Both the position numbers and the translations under genes were made by a program. Below are positions 35,534 through 44,333 of a stretch of DNA of 64,000 nt, in pieces. A model generated the notes under the pieces. The model made no database searches. It saw only the letters and a list, made by a program, of their open reading frames with translations, and was not told where the DNA came from. The DNA is from an uncultured Pirellulaceae bacterium (lineage in GTDB: Bacteria; Planctomycetota; Planctomycetia; Pirellulales; Pirellulaceae), in contig CALFUT010000005.1 in the NCBI GenBank assembly GCA_937929805.1, positions 1 to 64,000 of the forward strand. The letters are read 5' to 3'. How positions within the stretch are numbered: position 1 is the first letter of the stretch; the number at the start of each line of letters is the position of its first letter.

Positions 35534-36673
35534 TCACGGAAGATCTCCCGTTTCTCCCGTCAGAATTTGCATCGTCAGCCAGAAGACGCTGTAGCCATTG
35601 TTTAGCATGTGCAAACCGATGCATGGCAACAGGCTTCCCGTTCGTTGATACAGGTAGCCCAGCAACAGGGAAAATCCAAACAGCGGGATGGGTGCGAGCC
35701 CCTGCCCAAGGTGCATCAATGCGAAGACCAGCGAAGTGACCACAATCGCGGTCCAATTGACGACCGGGTCGTGAACCGGATTTGCAGCGGGCGACACTTT
35801 GTTGATCTGGGCGAGAGTTTCTTTCGGCCCGGAATGAACCGTGGCTGCGTATGGGTTTGCGTCACCGCTGAGGTTTGAGCCACGGTCGAAATCAACTTTT
35901 TGGGCGGCCTCTGTTTCAACGATCGATCCGTTGCTTCGGGTTTCTGATTGCTCTGATTCAAGAACATGTTCAACCCGCTCGACCGCCTGAGTCCACTCGG
36001 GGTCGGTCGGGTTGTACCAACCTCCTTTGATCGACGCAGCAAATGCTCGTGGACGAAACGAGACCCTCTGCAGCCAATTTTGCATCCACCCCCGGAAGAC
36101 AATTTCTTCACCGATCGGAGCCGCAACCACCGCCGCCAACCAAACTGCGACCACGGTGAAAGGAGTCGCCTCTTCCACCATCGCATCCATCGCCGGATGC
36201 TTGTACTCGACCAACAGCGAGAGCAACGTCTGAAGCACCAGCACAACCGGAGCGGCCAACAAGAAGCCCACGAATGCAAGTTTTAGATCGATGCGAACAA
36301 AGTCCTCGTACCAACCGGCGACTCGCACGTCTTTGTATCGCAAAATGAGGATCGCCATCCCCAATGCGACCGCAATCATCTGTGCAATTCCGGCGATCAA
36401 CATCAGCACCATCATCTGACTACCGCTAACCGATTCAAGGCTTCCGATTTCCACGCCGGATATTTGCGAGAAAACGTTGACGGCCAGAATTTGCGACGTC
36501 AACCAGATCGACAACAGCACAATCAAGTCAATCAATCCCATTGGCGACGCGAGTTGTGGCCGACTTTCAAGGAGGGGTTTGTTCTGTCGGTATCGAGAAT
36601 AAATCGACCGCCAAATTGGGACGCTCGCTATAAAAATCAGCGCCATGCAGACGTAAAATGCGGTCGCGACCAT
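35534..36673 (-). CDS. CPBP family intramembrane glutamic endopeptidase
   Basis: The 379-residue membrane protein has about eight hydrophobic helices. It shows the abortive-infection/CAAX protease motifs EExxxR (Glu189, Glu190, Arg194 in GEEIVFRGW), FxxxH (FALMHLGQ) and a final HMLNN. Motifs 1 and 2 are separated by an unusually long polar insert (about residues 205-305, rich in Glu, Ser and Asn), which will be cytoplasmic or periplasmic. Family roles include prenyl-protein processing and membrane signalling. It precedes pgsA on the same strand in position but is not tightly linked. Confidence 0.88.
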   Translation of the reverse strand: MVATAFYVCMALIFIASVPIWRSIYSRYRQNKPLLESRPQLASPMGLIDLIVLLSIWLTSQILAVNVFSQISGVEIGSLESVSGSQMMVLMLIAGIAQMIAVALGMAILILRYKDVRVAGWYEDFVRIDLKLAFVGFLLAAPVVLVLQTLLSLLVEYKHPAMDAMVEEATPFTVVAVWLAAVVAAPIGEEIVFRGWMQNWLQRVSFRPRAFAASIKGGWYNPTDPEWTQAVERVEHVLESEQSETRSNGSIVETEAAQKVDFDRGSNLSGDANPYAATVHSGPKETLAQINKVSPAANPVHDPVVNWTAIVVTSLVFALMHLGQGLAPIPLFGFSLLLGYLYQRTGSLLPCIGLHMLNNGYSVFWLTMQILTGETGDLP

Positions 36674-36783
36674 GAAGCGGGCTCGATTATTTGCTGAACA
36701 AGAATGAGGAAAAGAAAACGCAGGCCGAACAAAATGAAAGGCGATTCAAGCGGCTTCGACGGATCGCAATTGCTTTCGAAAAA

Positions 36784-37419
36784 TCAGCCTTCGCCGTCCT
36801 GCCCCGGCCGCAGTGTGGCTGCTGCGATCTGAACGTATAGCCAACCGGAATGTACGGTCGAAATCACGGACGCCCACGTGGAAACGATCACCGTCGCGAA
36901 TAGCCAAGTCGGAATCGGTTGCTCGGGGGACTCGTGTTGCAGTGCCAACGCGACCAAGCAGGCACCCACGGCAATGCACTGGAACCACATTTTTAGTTTG
37001 CCAGCCATCTTCGCCGAGAAGTCTCCGCCCGCTCCTTCGATCATCGACCTCAACACCGTCACCAAAAGTTCTCGACCCACCACGACGACCGCCATCCAGC
37101 CAGCGATCTGAGCGTACCACGGAAACCGCCCGTTCATCTCGACGGCCAACAAGATGTAGACGCCACAAACCAGAATCTTGTCACAGAACGGATCAAGGAC
37201 TCGGCCAAGTTTGGTCACTTGATTGTATTTTCGGGCGTACCAGCCATCGACCCAATCAGTTCCGGCAGCGATCACGAACGCAATCAACGCCGCCCAATAT
37301 TGCTGCATGGGGATCAAGGCGAAGACCACAAACGACAGCACCAGTCGAGCCGCCGAGATCTTGTTGGGAACGTTCCAGATTTCATCTTGAGCTTCATTGC
37401 TTCGATTTTGATCGTTCAC
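36784..37419 (-). CDS. pgsA: CDP-diacylglycerol-glycerol-3-phosphate 3-phosphatidyltransferase
   Basis: PgsA makes phosphatidylglycerol phosphate from CDP-DAG. The CDP-alcohol phosphotransferase motif D-x2-DG-x2-AR-x8-G-x3-D-x3-D is complete between Asp55 and Asp80 (DWVDGWYAR, GRVLDPFCDK). Four to five transmembrane helices cover the rest of the 211 residues. The start is GTG at 37417-37419, with a GGAGG Shine-Dalgarno 4 nt upstream. Its end lies about 110 bp from the CPBP gene start. Confidence 0.92.
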   Translation of the reverse strand: MNDQNRSNEAQDEIWNVPNKISAARLVLSFVVFALIPMQQYWAALIAFVIAAGTDWVDGWYARKYNQVTKLGRVLDPFCDKILVCGVYILLAVEMNGRFPWYAQIAGWMAVVVVGRELLVTVLRSMIEGAGGDFSAKMAGKLKMWFQCIAVGACLVALALQHESPEQPIPTWLFATVIVSTWASVISTVHSGWLYVQIAAATLRPGQDGEG

Positions 37420-37690
37420 CGGACCTCCACTGTTTGCGCATCGAGTTTATTCGTTCGCACTTTAACATTGTATCTTTGTATGTTATCGATGCAGTTTAAG
37501 CCTTTCCGCTTCGGGGTCCAACTGGATGTGAGCAAACTGTCCACGCGGCGATTGACGGCGGTTCAGTCGGCTCAGTCAGTCGTGTCCGTTGAATTTTCTT
37601 GAAAACTGTTAGGATACATCGTTCGAACATGTGATCGTTCGGCATCGCAATCGCGAAAAGTTTTAAAACTTGAGTTTCAAGGAGCCCAAA
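37420..37690. promoter_or_regulatory. Divergent promoter region, pgsA / TerB-like gene
   Basis: The 270-bp divergent space must hold both promoters. On the plus strand TTGAAT (37589-37594) and GATACA (37613-37618) have an 18-bp spacer and could be -35 and -10 elements for the TerB-like gene. This is a weak visual match. Confidence 0.25.
37679..37684 (+). promoter_or_regulatory. Shine-Dalgarno AAGGAG
   Basis: AAGGAG lies 6 nt before the ATG at 37691. It decides that start over an in-frame codon 7 residues upstream. Confidence 0.8.
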
Positions 37691-38422
37691 ATGGACGCCA
37701 ACCAACTACTCGAAAACCTGTTGCAGTCTGCCAAAACGATTGCCGAAGACGGAAAGACATACGCTTCGGAAGGCCTAGGCATTGCCAAAGAACAATTGGC
37801 GGAGCTAAAGGAGCGAATCGAACTTGAGATTCCTGAAGCCGGTCCGGAACGTGACGCGATGCTGAAGAATCTTGGCGTTGGAGCCGCGGCCGGCGGCTTG
37901 CTGGCGTTGCTGGTTGGAACCAAGGGCGGACGCAAAGTGCTATCGCCTGCCGTCAAGCTTGGGTCGCTTGGTGCCTTGGGGGCAATTGGCTACAAGGTTT
38001 ACAACGAATGGCAAAAACAAAACCAGTTGTCTGAAGCCGGTAATCCGATCGCCAATCTGGCCGGTCCGGCGGTCAACGACCGCAGCGTTGCGATTCTTCG
38101 CGCGATGATCATGGCGGCTCAAGCGGACGGCGTGATTGACGAAGAAGAGAAGAAAAAGATCGCCCTTCAAATCGATGAAGCTGGTTTCTCGGCGGAGGTT
38201 CATGACCTTTTGATCCCAGAACTGGAAAAGGCGGTGGATCTGGATGCCTTGGCCAAAGCCGCTGACAGTAGCTCGGCGGCCGTCGAGATGTATCTGGCTT
38301 CGCTGACGGTCGTGGACGTGCAGAACGCGGACGAGCGATCGTATCTTGATCGTTTGAGCACGGCTCTCGGCATCGATCCGCTGCTGCAACGCGAGCTAGA
38401 ACTGGCCGCCATGACGGCTTAG
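37691..38422 (+). CDS. DUF533/TerB-like protein
   Basis: The 243-residue protein has an N-terminal amphipathic helix (MDANQLLENLLQSAKTI) and a glycine-rich hydrophobic stretch (GVGAAAGGLLALLVGTKGG, then GALGAIGYKVYNEW). The C-terminal TerB-like helical domain begins at about residue 130 (AILRAMIMAAQADGVIDEEEKKKI), with acidic residues typical of the TerB metal-binding pattern. This is the DUF533 architecture of E. coli YebE. Function is unknown; association with the inner membrane is likely. The start is set by the AAGGAG upstream. Confidence 0.85.
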   Translation: MDANQLLENLLQSAKTIAEDGKTYASEGLGIAKEQLAELKERIELEIPEAGPERDAMLKNLGVGAAAGGLLALLVGTKGGRKVLSPAVKLGSLGALGAIGYKVYNEWQKQNQLSEAGNPIANLAGPAVNDRSVAILRAMIMAAQADGVIDEEEKKKIALQIDEAGFSAEVHDLLIPELEKAVDLDALAKAADSSSAAVEMYLASLTVVDVQNADERSYLDRLSTALGIDPLLQRELELAAMTA

Positions 38423-38472
38423 TCACGATGGCTTAGTGAAGTGCCATCGAAACGAAAGCCAATTGGATCGAC

Positions 38473-38610
38473 ATGATTGAAACGGAAGATCCGAATCCTC
38501 ACATCGAGAGCGCGAGCTCGAAAGTCTTGCGCGTTGGGTTCGTGATTATTGCGTTTGCCGGGTACATCGGGCTCGATGTCCTAACGCCTTGCTGCTTTGA
38601 CATTCTCTGA
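38473..38610 (+). CDS. Possible 45-residue single-helix membrane protein
   Basis: An ATG-initiated frame of 45 codons encodes an acidic N-terminus (MIETEDPNPHIESASS) and one hydrophobic helix (VLRVGFVIIAFAGYIGLDVL), ending in CCFDIL. It sits 50 bp after the TerB-like gene on the same strand and converges on the DUF2314 gene. No strong Shine-Dalgarno is present, so the call is tentative. Confidence 0.35.
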   Translation: MIETEDPNPHIESASSKVLRVGFVIIAFAGYIGLDVLTPCCFDIL

Positions 38611-38636
38611 CACTTTTGTTGTTTTCTTGGCAGCCA

Positions 38637-39482
38637 TCATTCTTTCGCTGAGGGTTTGCCACCTTGTTGTTTCAGGAAGGTGTAGGCCCGCTTCCAGCCC
38701 AGTGATCTGGCGAAATCGATGGCGGTGTGGCCCTTGTTCGACTTTGAGTTGACCTTCGCGCCGCATTCTAAGAGGGCCTTGATGCCCATGACGGAACCGC
38801 TCAAAGCCATTTGATGCAGCATGTTCAAACCGTTGTCCGCAAGCTCCGACACAGCACCCGGATTGGAGGCGACCATCTTTTTGATTTCTGGCGCCATGTT
38901 GGCAGCCATCGGATGCTCGCGTTTCTGAAGAACGTCATCCGGTACTGGTTGGGGCCCGGCTGACTTTCCAAAACCGAAAAAACCCTTCTTCTTTTTGACT
39001 TCTTCTTCCTGAAACCAGCTTGCCGGAGCGACGTGAACTTTGGCCGGGTCTCCGAAATCCAAACCCCAAGCTTCGTCGTGCTGCTTGCGTTCCCTCTTAC
39101 CCATCTGCTTACGAATCGCATTGACCGAGAATCCGCCGTAAGCAACTCCGTCGATTGCATACAACCAGTCCGTTATGCCCTTAACCGGAACCTTGACGGC
39201 ATCGCCCTGCTTGATGGACTTGAGCCAGTTCGGCTCATTCAGCAGCCGACCGGTCAGCGAGTAGCCATCGAAGTTCACTTCATTGACCCACATCACTTCG
39301 GCGGGAGTTTCCTTGTCGTCAGTAAACGCAACTTTGAATACAGCCAGATCCAAACCGGGAACGATTCGACGATAGTCCCAAGATAGTTCGCGCCAAAAGT
39401 ATCGAAACGTTGCTTTGGCGCGCTTGGTGGCCGCTTCAATTGCCGGATTGTCGTCTTTATGAATAGTGACTTTCGCCATCAT
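38637..39482 (-). CDS. DUF2314 domain protein with C-terminal ankyrin repeats
   Basis: The 281-residue protein starts with a DUF2314-like domain (residues 1-140: AKATFRYFWRELSWDYRRIVPGLDLAVFKVAF, EVMWVNEVNFDGYSLTGRLLNEP). A Lys/Phe-rich linker (KKKKGFFGFGKS) follows. Two ankyrin-type repeats end the protein (ELADNGLNMLHQMALSGSVMGIKALLECGAKVNSKSNKGHTAIDFARSLGW). It is probably cytoplasmic and protein-binding. Two ATG codons are adjacent at the start. Function is unknown. Confidence 0.82.
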   Translation of the reverse strand: MMAKVTIHKDDNPAIEAATKRAKATFRYFWRELSWDYRRIVPGLDLAVFKVAFTDDKETPAEVMWVNEVNFDGYSLTGRLLNEPNWLKSIKQGDAVKVPVKGITDWLYAIDGVAYGGFSVNAIRKQMGKRERKQHDEAWGLDFGDPAKVHVAPASWFQEEEVKKKKGFFGFGKSAGPQPVPDDVLQKREHPMAANMAPEIKKMVASNPGAVSELADNGLNMLHQMALSGSVMGIKALLECGAKVNSKSNKGHTAIDFARSLGWKRAYTFLKQQGGKPSAKE

Positions 39483-39921
39483 CGCGCCTCAGAAGTGGTG
39501 GGTACTGTTGCGCCCTGATTATATCAAAAGGGTCAGCGTCAGTGGAACTTTTTACCCGCGAGTGGTTTCGCCATGCTTGTTGACGAACGCGCCGCACGCC
39601 GGAAACTGGAGACGGAAACAGGGAAAGGTCCAATAACAACCCGCCTTGGTCACGGCGACAGTCGCTGAATTTCTGATCGGAAGTGGCTCATAACTGCTGA
39701 TCTCGCCTGGCTCGCTGACGGCGAGTCACTAAAACGCAGAGCGACACAGTCGCTCTGCATTTAAAACTGTGTCGCTTGGCGAAGCTGCCGACCCCGAATG
39801 GATACAGAACGGAATTCGGGAAAGTTTGCGTTATTTCATCCAAGTGGGCTGCGGCGTGATTATGGTGGAATTTGCTCGTCACTCTCTCCTGATGCATAAA
39901 ATCCTCAACGAAGGCTCAACG
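39483..39921. other. 440-bp intergenic region with overlapping hairpins
   Basis: It lies between the divergent DUF2314 and secreted-protein genes. No gene is supported, though the frame of the secreted protein remains open back to 39769. The notable structure is the pair of mutually exclusive hairpins at 39736-39776. Confidence 0.45.
39736..39776. repeat. Overlapping alternative hairpins
   Basis: GCAGAGCGAC (39736-39745) pairs perfectly with GTCGCTCTGC (39749-39758). AGCGACACAGT (39740-39750), which overlaps the first stem, pairs perfectly with ACTGTGTCGCT (39766-39776). Only one can form at a time. The second arm ends 146 nt before the ATG at 39922. Confidence 0.6.
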
Positions 39922-40590
39922 ATGCAGACCCACCAGCGCGCCACTACCTCGATTCTTGTTCCGCTCGTTTTGTTCTTCGGCTTCCACGCACAATCGTTTG
40001 GTCAGCACTACGGTCAGGTCACGGCTGGGGACACCGTTTTCCAAGACGCCACCTTCCACTCGATACCATTAGCGCATGTCAACGCAATTCCAAACGCAAA
40101 TGAATTTGCGAACGGCCACGTGATGGATTCGGGCTTCATGTCGTCGAACCCAACTGTCTTACCGATCATTGCGCCAGCCGAGACTTACCCGGTGACGGTT
40201 CCCGCTCCGATGGTTGACCCAATCATGGTTGCTCACCCGATCAACGTTGATTCATACGTTGTTGGCCAGCAGATCCCCGTCAGTGTCGGCCAAGAATACC
40301 CCGTCGGTGCCGCCCAAGAATTCCCCATCGTTGCTGATGAACTCGGCGTCGCGCAGCGACCATCGACGCCAGAAATTCAATACATCAACGGCGTTCCGAC
40401 CATCTTTAGCTCGGACGTCGATTACGCCGGACCGGGCGACATGCGGACTCACTTGTGGAACGATCACAAGCAGGAAATGGAGGCGTATGGATTCACTCGT
40501 GCACAAGTTGAGTCCATGTCCTTACAAACGGCGCAGAAGTGGCACAACTTTTTTCATGGATCCGAAGGGTTGCCTAGCGAAAAGCAATAG
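39922..40590 (+). CDS. Secreted protein of unknown function
   Basis: The 222-residue product has a signal peptide (TSILVPLVLFFGFHAQSFGQ). A low-complexity Val/Pro-rich middle follows (PVTVPAPMVDPIMVAHPINV, QIPVSVGQEYPVG repeated as QEFPIV). The C-terminal block of about 50 residues (MRTHLWNDHKQEMEAYGF, VESMSLQTAQKWHNFFHG) looks helical. ATG at 39922 directly precedes the signal peptide. It is not recognised; planctomycetes encode many such small exported proteins. Confidence 0.6.
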   Translation: MQTHQRATTSILVPLVLFFGFHAQSFGQHYGQVTAGDTVFQDATFHSIPLAHVNAIPNANEFANGHVMDSGFMSSNPTVLPIIAPAETYPVTVPAPMVDPIMVAHPINVDSYVVGQQIPVSVGQEYPVGAAQEFPIVADELGVAQRPSTPEIQYINGVPTIFSSDVDYAGPGDMRTHLWNDHKQEMEAYGFTRAQVESMSLQTAQKWHNFFHGSEGLPSEKQ

Positions 40591-40603
40591 GTTCTTGGAA
40601 CGC

Positions 40604-43309
40604 TTAGCTCAAGCTGCTCCGGATGGCCGATATCACTTCTTCGCTTGAGCTGGCCGCACGCAATGCCTCAAGGAAATCCGGTTTTTGGCAGAGCCTTGAA
40701 ATCGCCGCCAAAATCTTCAAGTGAGTCTGCCGGTTGTTGGGCGAGTCCGTTGTGAAGAACAGCACGTCAACCTTTTCGCCATTGTTGGTGTCGTAGTCGA
40801 TCGGCTGCTTCATGGTCAGAATCGCGATGGCCGAGTCGCCGCTTGATGCTTGCGCGAGAGTGGCGTGCGGAATCGCGATACCGCCCCCGACGGCCGTGTT
40901 CTGCAATTGTTCCCGTTCCCACAGCCCGGTCGTGATCATGATCGGGCTAATTTCTGGGTAATGCCGAGCCAGCAAATCGGTCGCCAGTCGGAAGACCTGT
41001 TCTTTTTTGGTCTCGTCCACATTCACGCTGATGCAGTTTTCATCGACGAACTGCAGGATGTCAAATTCTTTCTCGACCGGAAGTTTCGCAATGTCGAATT
41101 GTTCATGAGTCCTTTGAGCGGGCGTCTTCAGCCACAACACGGAGCACTCGGCGGCACGTGTCAGTTGATCTTTTGCGGTCCCAAAGAGCCGACCACTTAG
41201 CGTTCGATTGGGCGCGGCGCCCATGATCATCAGGTCGTAGCCCGATGTGGCGTCTTGGATGGTTTGCAGTTCGTCTTCGCCTTGTAGGACGACGGCTTTC
41301 GTCGGGCTGACGCATAAATCGCGAAGCTGGTCGATGTAGTCGGCGCGGGCGGTCGAGTTAATCGCTTCATCACCGTCGCGTTCAAAACAGATGAAGTTCA
41401 ACTCGGCTTGGTAAATCTGCGCAAGATGGTCGGCGGTGGCGACGACCAAAGAATCGTGTGGACCGGGTTCAGCGAACACCAAAATTTGCCGGATGTAGCG
41501 AACGCCCGCGTCTTTGAAAACCGCAAGGTTGCAGTCAAGGTGATCTTGCAGCCAGCCGAGCGGATTCTGGAACGTGATTCCAAACCGGCGTCGTCCGGCA
41601 GCTTCCATGACGACCCATTCGCAGTCAAGACGCGTTGCAACCTTGTGAATGGTGCCGACCACGTCGCGAGTGACCATTTTGTCGTACTTCAAATCGACTT
41701 GCTCGACCTCGGCCATGGTGTGAATTCGGCGGCTCATGGCTTCGGTGTGCAGGTCTTCGTCCAGCGCGTCCGAAAGTTCAATTTGCTCGGGGATCACGGA
41801 CAGGTGCAGGACTTCAAGCGTTCGGCCGTGAGCGAGTGAGGCTCCCATCTCGACCAGCGTTTCGGGTGATCGTTCGCTTCCAAATAGTGGGACTACCACC
41901 GACGCGGTGCCTCCAAGTCCACTGTCTTCCGTTACCAACTGTTCGCGCGTCGATACACTTGGGCGACCTCCACCGACCAGCAGATCTCTCCGCCGGCCCA
42001 TTTTCTCAACCACTCCCTTGCGAGAGGTTTGATGGCGGCCATAGCCAAAGTAAGACATCGCTCCTACCAGCACGACGCAACCGATGGCAAACAGGCTGGT
42101 CCAGCTCATCGCGTATAACAGCACGATACCGCTCAGGATCCCCAGAATCTGCAGGTACGGATACCAAGGCGACCGAAAGCCGGGCTTGTACCATTCGCTG
42201 GCGATTTCTCGCAGGACGATCACCGTTCCGCACACAAACATGAACGCCAAAATCATGAACGCGCTGGCCAGTTTCGCGATCTGCTCGACCGGCAGGAACA
42301 GAATGCTGACCCCCATCACCGCGGCTGTCAGAAGAATACTTGTGACGGGCGTCATATAAGTGGGGTGGATTTTTTGGATCGCATCGGGCAGCAATTGATC
42401 TCGGCTCATCGCGAACGGGAATCGAGACGCGGCCAAGAGCCCCGCGACGGCCATCGAAACCATCGTCACCACAGCGAACATCGCCGCAACCGTCCCCGCC
42501 GTTTTTCCACCAATGATGTTTGCCAACGTGTAGATCGGATGCAGGTCGGGTTTGTCGGTGCCTTCAAAATGAGTCAGATCATGGACCGGCACATTGGTAA
42601 CCAGAACAAAAACGACAAACACGTAGATGCACATCACCGAGAACCACGAAATCATGATTCCAAGAGGAAGGTTTCGATCGGGATTTTTGACTTCTTCCGC
42701 AATGGCCGCCACTTTGGTGACACCGGCGTATGAAACATAAACGAAAGCGGTCGCCGCAAGGAAGCCATTGAAGCCTTTGCTGAGTCCGCCTTCCAAGAAT
42801 TCCATGTTGGCGCTTCCTAGGCCAATGAAGGACAGGATTAACAAAGCGATCAAGACACCGCTAAGTACAAATTTCTGCATCTTGCTGATGATGCTGACGC
42901 CCATCACGTTAAGAACCGTGATCGCAACCAGCAGCGCAAGCGAGACGGGCTTGAGGGGCACATCGACCAGCACCGAAAGGTAGGCGCTGAAGCCGACCAG
43001 CGCGAAGGCGCTTTTTAGAAGCAAGGACAACCACAATCCAATGCCGGAGATCGTTCCCGCGAGCGGACCGAAAGTTCGTTCAAGGTAAACATAGGTTCCG
43101 CCTGATGTAGGCATCGCTGTGGCCAATTCAGATTTTGACAGCGCAGCCGGTAGCACGGTCAGGCCGGCGACCAGATAGGCCAGCCAGACCATCGGCCCAG
43201 TTTTCGCAGCGGCCAGTCCGGGCAGCACGAAAATACCACTACCCAGCATGGCCGAGATACTAATTGCGACCACGGCGCCGAGTCCAAGACGTCGTTCCAG
43301 AGTTTTCAT
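40604..43309 (-). CDS. APC-family transporter fused to universal stress and PTS EIIA-type domains
   Basis: The 901-residue protein begins with an APC-superfamily permease of about 12 helices (residues 1-440; ISISAMLGSGIFVLPGLAA, SELATAMPTSGGTYVYLERTFGP). Two universal-stress-protein-like domains follow (about 470-610 and 610-740; VVPLFGSERSPETL, VLVFAEPG and YDLMIMGAAPN). The C-terminal PTS EIIA domain of the fructose/nitrogen class has its phospho-acceptor His815 (GGGIAIPHATL). The EIIA part suggests transport gated by PTS phosphorylation. ATG at 43307-43309 begins with KTLERRLGLG; 24 upstream codons are open but unconserved. Confidence 0.9.
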   Translation of the reverse strand: MKTLERRLGLGAVVAISISAMLGSGIFVLPGLAAAKTGPMVWLAYLVAGLTVLPAALSKSELATAMPTSGGTYVYLERTFGPLAGTISGIGLWLSLLLKSAFALVGFSAYLSVLVDVPLKPVSLALLVAITVLNVMGVSIISKMQKFVLSGVLIALLILSFIGLGSANMEFLEGGLSKGFNGFLAATAFVYVSYAGVTKVAAIAEEVKNPDRNLPLGIMISWFSVMCIYVFVVFVLVTNVPVHDLTHFEGTDKPDLHPIYTLANIIGGKTAGTVAAMFAVVTMVSMAVAGLLAASRFPFAMSRDQLLPDAIQKIHPTYMTPVTSILLTAAVMGVSILFLPVEQIAKLASAFMILAFMFVCGTVIVLREIASEWYKPGFRSPWYPYLQILGILSGIVLLYAMSWTSLFAIGCVVLVGAMSYFGYGRHQTSRKGVVEKMGRRRDLLVGGGRPSVSTREQLVTEDSGLGGTASVVVPLFGSERSPETLVEMGASLAHGRTLEVLHLSVIPEQIELSDALDEDLHTEAMSRRIHTMAEVEQVDLKYDKMVTRDVVGTIHKVATRLDCEWVVMEAAGRRRFGITFQNPLGWLQDHLDCNLAVFKDAGVRYIRQILVFAEPGPHDSLVVATADHLAQIYQAELNFICFERDGDEAINSTARADYIDQLRDLCVSPTKAVVLQGEDELQTIQDATSGYDLMIMGAAPNRTLSGRLFGTAKDQLTRAAECSVLWLKTPAQRTHEQFDIAKLPVEKEFDILQFVDENCISVNVDETKKEQVFRLATDLLARHYPEISPIMITTGLWEREQLQNTAVGGGIAIPHATLAQASSGDSAIAILTMKQPIDYDTNNGEKVDVLFFTTDSPNNRQTHLKILAAISRLCQKPDFLEALRAASSSEEVISAIRSSLS

Positions 43310-43637
43310 GATGGCGGGGCAATCGGGAGACGTATTCTGACAACGTTCTACCCATCGAAACGCCATTGCGAAACGGGGCACGTTGTCGGGGTTCGTGGCA
43401 ACGGTCCAAACCGTTTACAGTCCGAAACCGCAACGAAAGGAGCTGGTGCGAACTCGAACAGCAAGGTTTTAAGCATCGTCAGGTAAAACTTACGTTTGTA
43501 GTTTACGTTATTTTAGTGGTTCTCGGCTACGGGAATGTTCCTCACCAACCTCAGGTCGGATCTAGGCAACGGCATCGGTGTGGTCGAGGCTCAAGAATGA
43601 CGGCCGGGCGGCACGAAGTAATATTCAATGCGGTAAC

Positions 43638-43730
43638 TTTTTGAAACGCGGAGGCGCTTTTTGAAACGCGGAGGCGCAGAGAGCGCGGAGGATGCGCGGA
43701 CAGAATCTCTGCGTCCTCAGCGCCTCAGCG
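43638..43730. repeat. Palindromic repeat copy A with 20-bp tandem duplication
   Basis: The 20-mer TTTTTGAAACGCGGAGGCGC occurs twice back to back (43638-43657 and 43658-43677). The second begins a 68-bp palindromic unit (43663-43730) whose ends GAAACGCGGAGGCGC and GCGCCTCAGCG are complementary. The 68-bp unit recurs at 43829-43896. Confidence 0.75.
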
Positions 43731-43828
43731 TTTTAATTTTTGTCGTTGTCGTCGGTAGGTGGTCTGAGTCTCGCAGTCTCCAACACGACGGGATGTGGCA
43801 GAGTGTCATGTTTGGGGGCGTAAGTTAT

Positions 43829-43896
43829 GAAACGCGGAGGCGCAGAGAGCGCAGAGGATGCGTGGACAGAATCTCTGCGTCCTCGGCGCCTCAGCG
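43829..43896. repeat. Palindromic repeat copy B
   Basis: This 68-bp unit differs from copy A at only a few positions (for example GCGCAGAGG for GCGCGGAGG, GTGGAC for GCGGAC, CCTCGG for CCTCAG). Same orientation, about 100 bp after copy A. Confidence 0.75.
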
Positions 43897-44006
43897 ATTC
43901 TATCTCTCGCCACAGACGAGTATCACCCTCGAGTGTTCCCCTCACGGCAGTCAGTCAGACGCGAGCGATGATCAAAAGGTCAACTACCCGTTCAAGACTC
44001 AGCGTG

Positions 44007-44321
44007 TCACAGATGCATCGGGATCGAGCGGACTCGTTCATTATCTGCGGGCGGCTCAGGGGGTTCGATCCAAGGGATCTCTTGCCCGGCCGCGTGCAGT
44101 TCCATCACCTGCGCCTTGAACGCCTGAGTGACTTTGCTCAGCACAAATCGCTCTGACGCACCGCGTGATTCGATTCCCGCCAGATTGGCGACACGGCCGA
44201 TCACGCTACCGTCTTCGTCGGTGTGAACGTAAACCAAGCATGCATAAGTGGGAACGCTAGGCTGAGCATCGCCTGTGATGTTTAGCGAATTTGAGTGGTT
44301 GGGATCCGATGTCATGTTCAT
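44007..44321 (-). CDS. Conserved small protein, HicB-like fold possible
   Basis: This 104-residue protein is not firmly recognised. The core (YACLVYVHTDEDGSVIGRVANLAGIESRGASERFVLSKVTQAFKAQV in separate segments) alternates a strand, a 'DEDG' turn, a strand and a helix. That resembles the HicB antitoxin domain (beta-strand, 'pG...G.t..EA...' helix). It has no HicA beside it. It follows rimO by 12 bp and is probably cotranscribed. The function is unknown. Confidence 0.55.
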   Translation of the reverse strand: MNMTSDPNHSNSLNITGDAQPSVPTYACLVYVHTDEDGSVIGRVANLAGIESRGASERFVLSKVTQAFKAQVMELHAAGQEIPWIEPPEPPADNERVRSIPMHL

Positions 44322-44333
44322 CAGCCAGAAAGG

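Larger units (their letters stand above)
43310..44006. other. 700-bp intergenic region with duplicated repeats
   Basis: No gene is supported. It contains two near-identical 68-bp palindromic copies and a 20-bp tandem duplication, listed separately. Open frames through these repeats reflect the repeat sequence itself. Confidence 0.5.

Noticed and set aside
36813-37499. 228-codon plus-strand frame
   Set aside because: It is antisense to pgsA, which has a complete CDP-alcohol transferase motif.
43638-43896. Possible CRISPR-like repeats
   Set aside because: There are only two full units, of 68 bp, each an internal palindrome, without regular spacers or cas genes nearby.
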